NCBI GenBank assembly: GCA_965220185.1
Contig: OZ244807.1
Span: forward strand, 434,001 to 498,000
Reading direction: 5' to 3'
Length of the DNA: 64,000 nt
Source: Azotimanducus sp965220185
GTDB lineage: Bacteria > Pseudomonadota > Gammaproteobacteria > Pseudomonadales > Azotimanducaceae
The notes under the pieces were generated by a model that saw nothing but the letters and a program-made list of their open reading frames with translations, did no database searches and was not told the DNA's origin. This document shows, in pieces, positions 62,005-64,000 of this stretch (its first letter is position 1; every line of letters starts with the position of its first letter). A program made the position numbers and the translations under genes.

Positions 62005-62643
62005 TCATCGACCGAGGTAGCGCGCTTCAAGCTCAGCTTTGAGTTTGGCCTCGAAATCTTGCTGCAACGGGTCTAACGTGCCAAGAATATCCATCAAGTG
62101 CTCGTTGTCTTCGCGCCCCTGCCAAATCTTCACGTAACGTCCGTCGGCATAGCCATGCGCTTGGCGAAAGCTGTTGAGCAGGTTCTTGCCTATGTACAGA
62201 CCGTGAAGTTCATCAAGCGCCATCGGCAGACTCGTAAGCAATGCCGCAAAGCTTCGCGCATCAAAGCCCTTGGTGCGCAGGGACGATTCAGCCAAAGCCT
62301 CGACTGCCTCGCGAAACTCGATTGCCAAGTTTAGCGCTTGCAGGGCATCGACCACCTCGTCCGCTACCTGTGCCTGGCTCAAATCAATGCGCCCGTCGCG
62401 CAGCATCTCGCTCAAGCCGAAGTGCCAGATATCGACGATCTCCAATCGAACTTGATCAAGGTCAGGCTGCTGATGCTTCCACCACTTCCATCCGTAGTGG
62501 TCAATCAGCTCGGCGCATTCCACCCAGATCGCACGGTAATAGGCATAGCCCTGCTCGCGCCAGTCGCTGTGAATCTCCAGATTGTGGCGCTCTTGCAATG
62601 CCGCCATACGCAGCACAAGCTGCTTGACGGCTTCGGCATTCAC
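62005..62643 (-). CDS. Dimeric (all-alpha) dUTP diphosphatase
   Basis: 212 residues from GTG 62643; ATG 62607 is an alternative. Helical dUTPase of the MazG-like superfamily, with Mg-binding ExxE in WVECAELIDHYGW and ExxD in LEIVDIWHFG. Hydrolyses dUTP to dUMP to keep uracil out of DNA. Its GTG overlaps the last base of metY. Confidence 0.85.
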   Translation of the reverse strand: MNAEAVKQLVLRMAALQERHNLEIHSDWREQGYAYYRAIWVECAELIDHYGWKWWKHQQPDLDQVRLEIVDIWHFGLSEMLRDGRIDLSQAQVADEVVDALQALNLAIEFREAVEALAESSLRTKGFDARSFAALLTSLPMALDELHGLYIGKNLLNSFRQAHGYADGRYVKIWQGREDNEHLMDILGTLDPLQQDFEAKLKAELEARYLGR

Positions 62644-63917
62644 TAGCTCACCTGCGAGAGCGCCTGCTCCAAGTCTTCGATGATGTCGTCGATGTGCTCA
62701 ATGCCGACCGAAAGCCGCATGGTTTCTGGCTGCACGCCGACCGATGCCAATTCTTCCGCGGTCAGCTGGCGGTGCGTCGTGGAGGCCGGATGGCAGGCGA
62801 GCGACTTGGCGTCGCCAATGTTCACCAGGCGCTTGAAGAGCTTGAGCGCGTCGTAGAACTTCACGCCGCCATCAAAGCCGCCTTGAACACCGAAGGTCAG
62901 AATGCCCGATGCCTTGCCATTCATGTAGCGCTGCGCGAGCGCATGGTAGGGGTCATCGACCAAACCAGCATAGCTCACCCATTCGACCTTGGGATGACCT
63001 TTCAGGTACTCGGCCACGGCAAGCGCATTCGCGCAGTGGCGCTCCATCCTCAAAGACAGCGTCTCGATGCCTTGCATGATGAGAAACGCATTCATCGGCG
63101 AGAGCGCGGAGCCAGTGTTGCGCAGCGGCACAGTGCGTGCGCGACCTATGTAGGCTGCGGGGCCAAGTGCCTCGGTGTACACCACGCCGTGATACGAAGG
63201 CTCCGGCTCGTTGAGTCCGGGATAACGCTCGGCGTGCTCGGCCCATGGGAACTTGCCGGAGTCAACCAGGATGCCGCCGAGCGTCGTGCCGTGCCCGCCC
63301 ATGTACTTGGTGAGCGAATGCACGACGATGTCGATGCCGTGCTCGATTGGCTTTAGCAGCACAGGTGTCGGCACCGTATTGTCGGCAATGGTGGCAACGC
63401 CCCGGCTTCTCGCCATCTCGGCAATCGCGGCAATGTCGGGAATATTGCCTGCCGGATTGCCGATGGTTTCGAGAAAGACCGCCTTGGTGCGCGCATCGAT
63501 GAGCGCATCGATCGCCTCGGGCGAATCGTCCTTCGCAAAGCGCACTTCAATGCCCTGCGCTGGCAGCATGTGTCCGAACAGCGTATAGGTGCCGCCGTAG
63601 AGCTGCGGCACGGACACCACATTGTCGCCAGCCGACGCAAGATTCAAGATCGAGTAGTTGATGGCGGCGCTGCCTGCGGACACTGCGAGCGAGCCCACGC
63701 CACCTTCTAATAGCGTGAGCCGCTGCTCAAGCACATCATTGGTGGGGTTCATGATGCGCGAATAGATGTTGCCAGGCACGGCGAGGTTAAAGAGGTCCGC
63801 ACCGTGCTGCGCATCGTCGAACTCGTAAGCGACAGTCTGGAAAATTGGCGCCGCCACCGCCTTGGTGGTGGGATCAGTTTGATACCCGCCGTGAATGGCC
63901 GCTGTTTCGTCTTTCAT
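62643..63917 (-). CDS. metY: O-acetylhomoserine sulfhydrylase
   Basis: 424 residues from ATG 63917; the frame continues upstream to 63992 without family similarity. PLP-dependent Cys/Met metabolism enzyme. Seen: TKAVAAPIFQTVAYEF, YSRIMNPTND, PLP Lys in VHSLTKYMGGHGT and SLACHPASTTH. Makes homocysteine from O-acetylhomoserine and sulfide. The leader at 63918-64000 shows no riboswitch I could recognise. Confidence 0.93.
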   Translation of the reverse strand: MKDETAAIHGGYQTDPTTKAVAAPIFQTVAYEFDDAQHGADLFNLAVPGNIYSRIMNPTNDVLEQRLTLLEGGVGSLAVSAGSAAINYSILNLASAGDNVVSVPQLYGGTYTLFGHMLPAQGIEVRFAKDDSPEAIDALIDARTKAVFLETIGNPAGNIPDIAAIAEMARSRGVATIADNTVPTPVLLKPIEHGIDIVVHSLTKYMGGHGTTLGGILVDSGKFPWAEHAERYPGLNEPEPSYHGVVYTEALGPAAYIGRARTVPLRNTGSALSPMNAFLIMQGIETLSLRMERHCANALAVAEYLKGHPKVEWVSYAGLVDDPYHALAQRYMNGKASGILTFGVQGGFDGGVKFYDALKLFKRLVNIGDAKSLACHPASTTHRQLTAEELASVGVQPETMRLSVGIEHIDDIIEDLEQALSQVS

Positions 63918-64000
63918 TGTGCGAATGCCTGCAAGTCTTTGGTCTCTGATGGGTGTGCGGATCCACTGCCTTATTCCGGCAGGGTTGGGCATTCTGCCAT

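Noticed and set aside
1..64000. CRISPR arrays, tRNA and rRNA genes
   Set aside because: No spaced identical repeats of CRISPR size and no tRNA-like cloverleaf or conserved rRNA sequence was seen in the gaps; a covariance-model search would be decisive.
63918..64000. SAM riboswitch upstream of metY
   Set aside because: The visible 83-base leader shows none of the conserved SAM-I or SAM-II core bases I can recognise, and it may extend past the window.

Overview
The window looks like a chromosomal segment of an uncultivated, probably marine or sediment gammaproteobacterium. Pointers are the order proA-nadD-rsfS-mrdA-rodA-mltB, a CysB-type LysR regulator, NADP-type glutamate dehydrogenase, proteobacterial hisH/hisF/hisI split over two places, lipA, and a base composition of roughly 58% GC. 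Genes are packed tightly, with many ATGA, GTGA or TGATG overlaps. I saw no rRNA, tRNA, CRISPR array or replication origin.

Layout. 1-5116: a very large secreted repeat protein (Calx-beta, thrombospondin-3 and FG-GAP repeats) running off the left edge. 5276-7970: an accessory island with a dead EcoRI-type methylase remnant, an AAA ATPase, a small protein and a PIN-like nuclease. 8039-13422: photolyase, CocE-type hydrolase, aldo/keto reductase, LLM-type flavin oxidoreductase. 13542-17805: AlbA_2/HATPase regulator, amidase pseudogene, FAD monooxygenase, antitoxin remnant, quinone oxidoreductase. 17813-21148: hisF, hisH, a secreted methyltransferase and hemH. 21179-24290: DUF4143 ATPase, then a proteasome-like Ntn-hydrolase gene broken by one frameshift together with a 63-residue partner. 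24347-29293: a 1648-residue single-chain acyl-CoA carboxylase. 29384-34133: moaB, lipA, an M17 peptidase, hisI and cysS in one overlapping run. 34134-38639: rnhA, an HNH nuclease, a lipoprotein, a second AAA ATPase related to the first, a miniature element and a decayed secreted-protein gene with a C20 tract. 38724-50227: gdhA, two MaoC-type hydratases, mltB-rodA-mrdA-rsfS-nadD-proA, a Lon-N protein, cysB, a 5'-nucleotidase and a DUF465 protein. 50343-54322: miniature elements, an IS5-like insertion sequence, a VWA protein, a J-domain membrane protein and a tiny membrane protein. 54489-58804: an RsbW-like kinase, then a Zn-ribbon/thiolase/Rieske oxygenase/GST operon for lipid, steroid or aromatic-acid metabolism. 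58820-61921: a second PIN-like nuclease with its small partner, followed by miniature elements and small or broken membrane ORFs. 62005-63917: dimeric dUTPase and metY.

Two themes stand out. First, at least two families of miniature transposable elements and one full IS all sit between CTAG tetranucleotides and share NNNCCTG at their termini, suggesting mobilisation by related IS5-type enzymes; they touch several genes, supplying a stop codon, abutting a start codon or cutting a signal peptide. Second, there is a recurring set of uncharacterised proteins: a PIN-like nuclease family with a conserved RH-x4-N-x-W and GA(S)WP tail, each copy overlapped by a small upstream gene, and a matching pair of AAA ATPases with a WPRH motif. 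Together with the Ntn-hydrolase locus these are the best candidates for undescribed systems. Several ORF breaks lie in or near homopolymers, so sequencing error must be excluded before calling pseudogenes.
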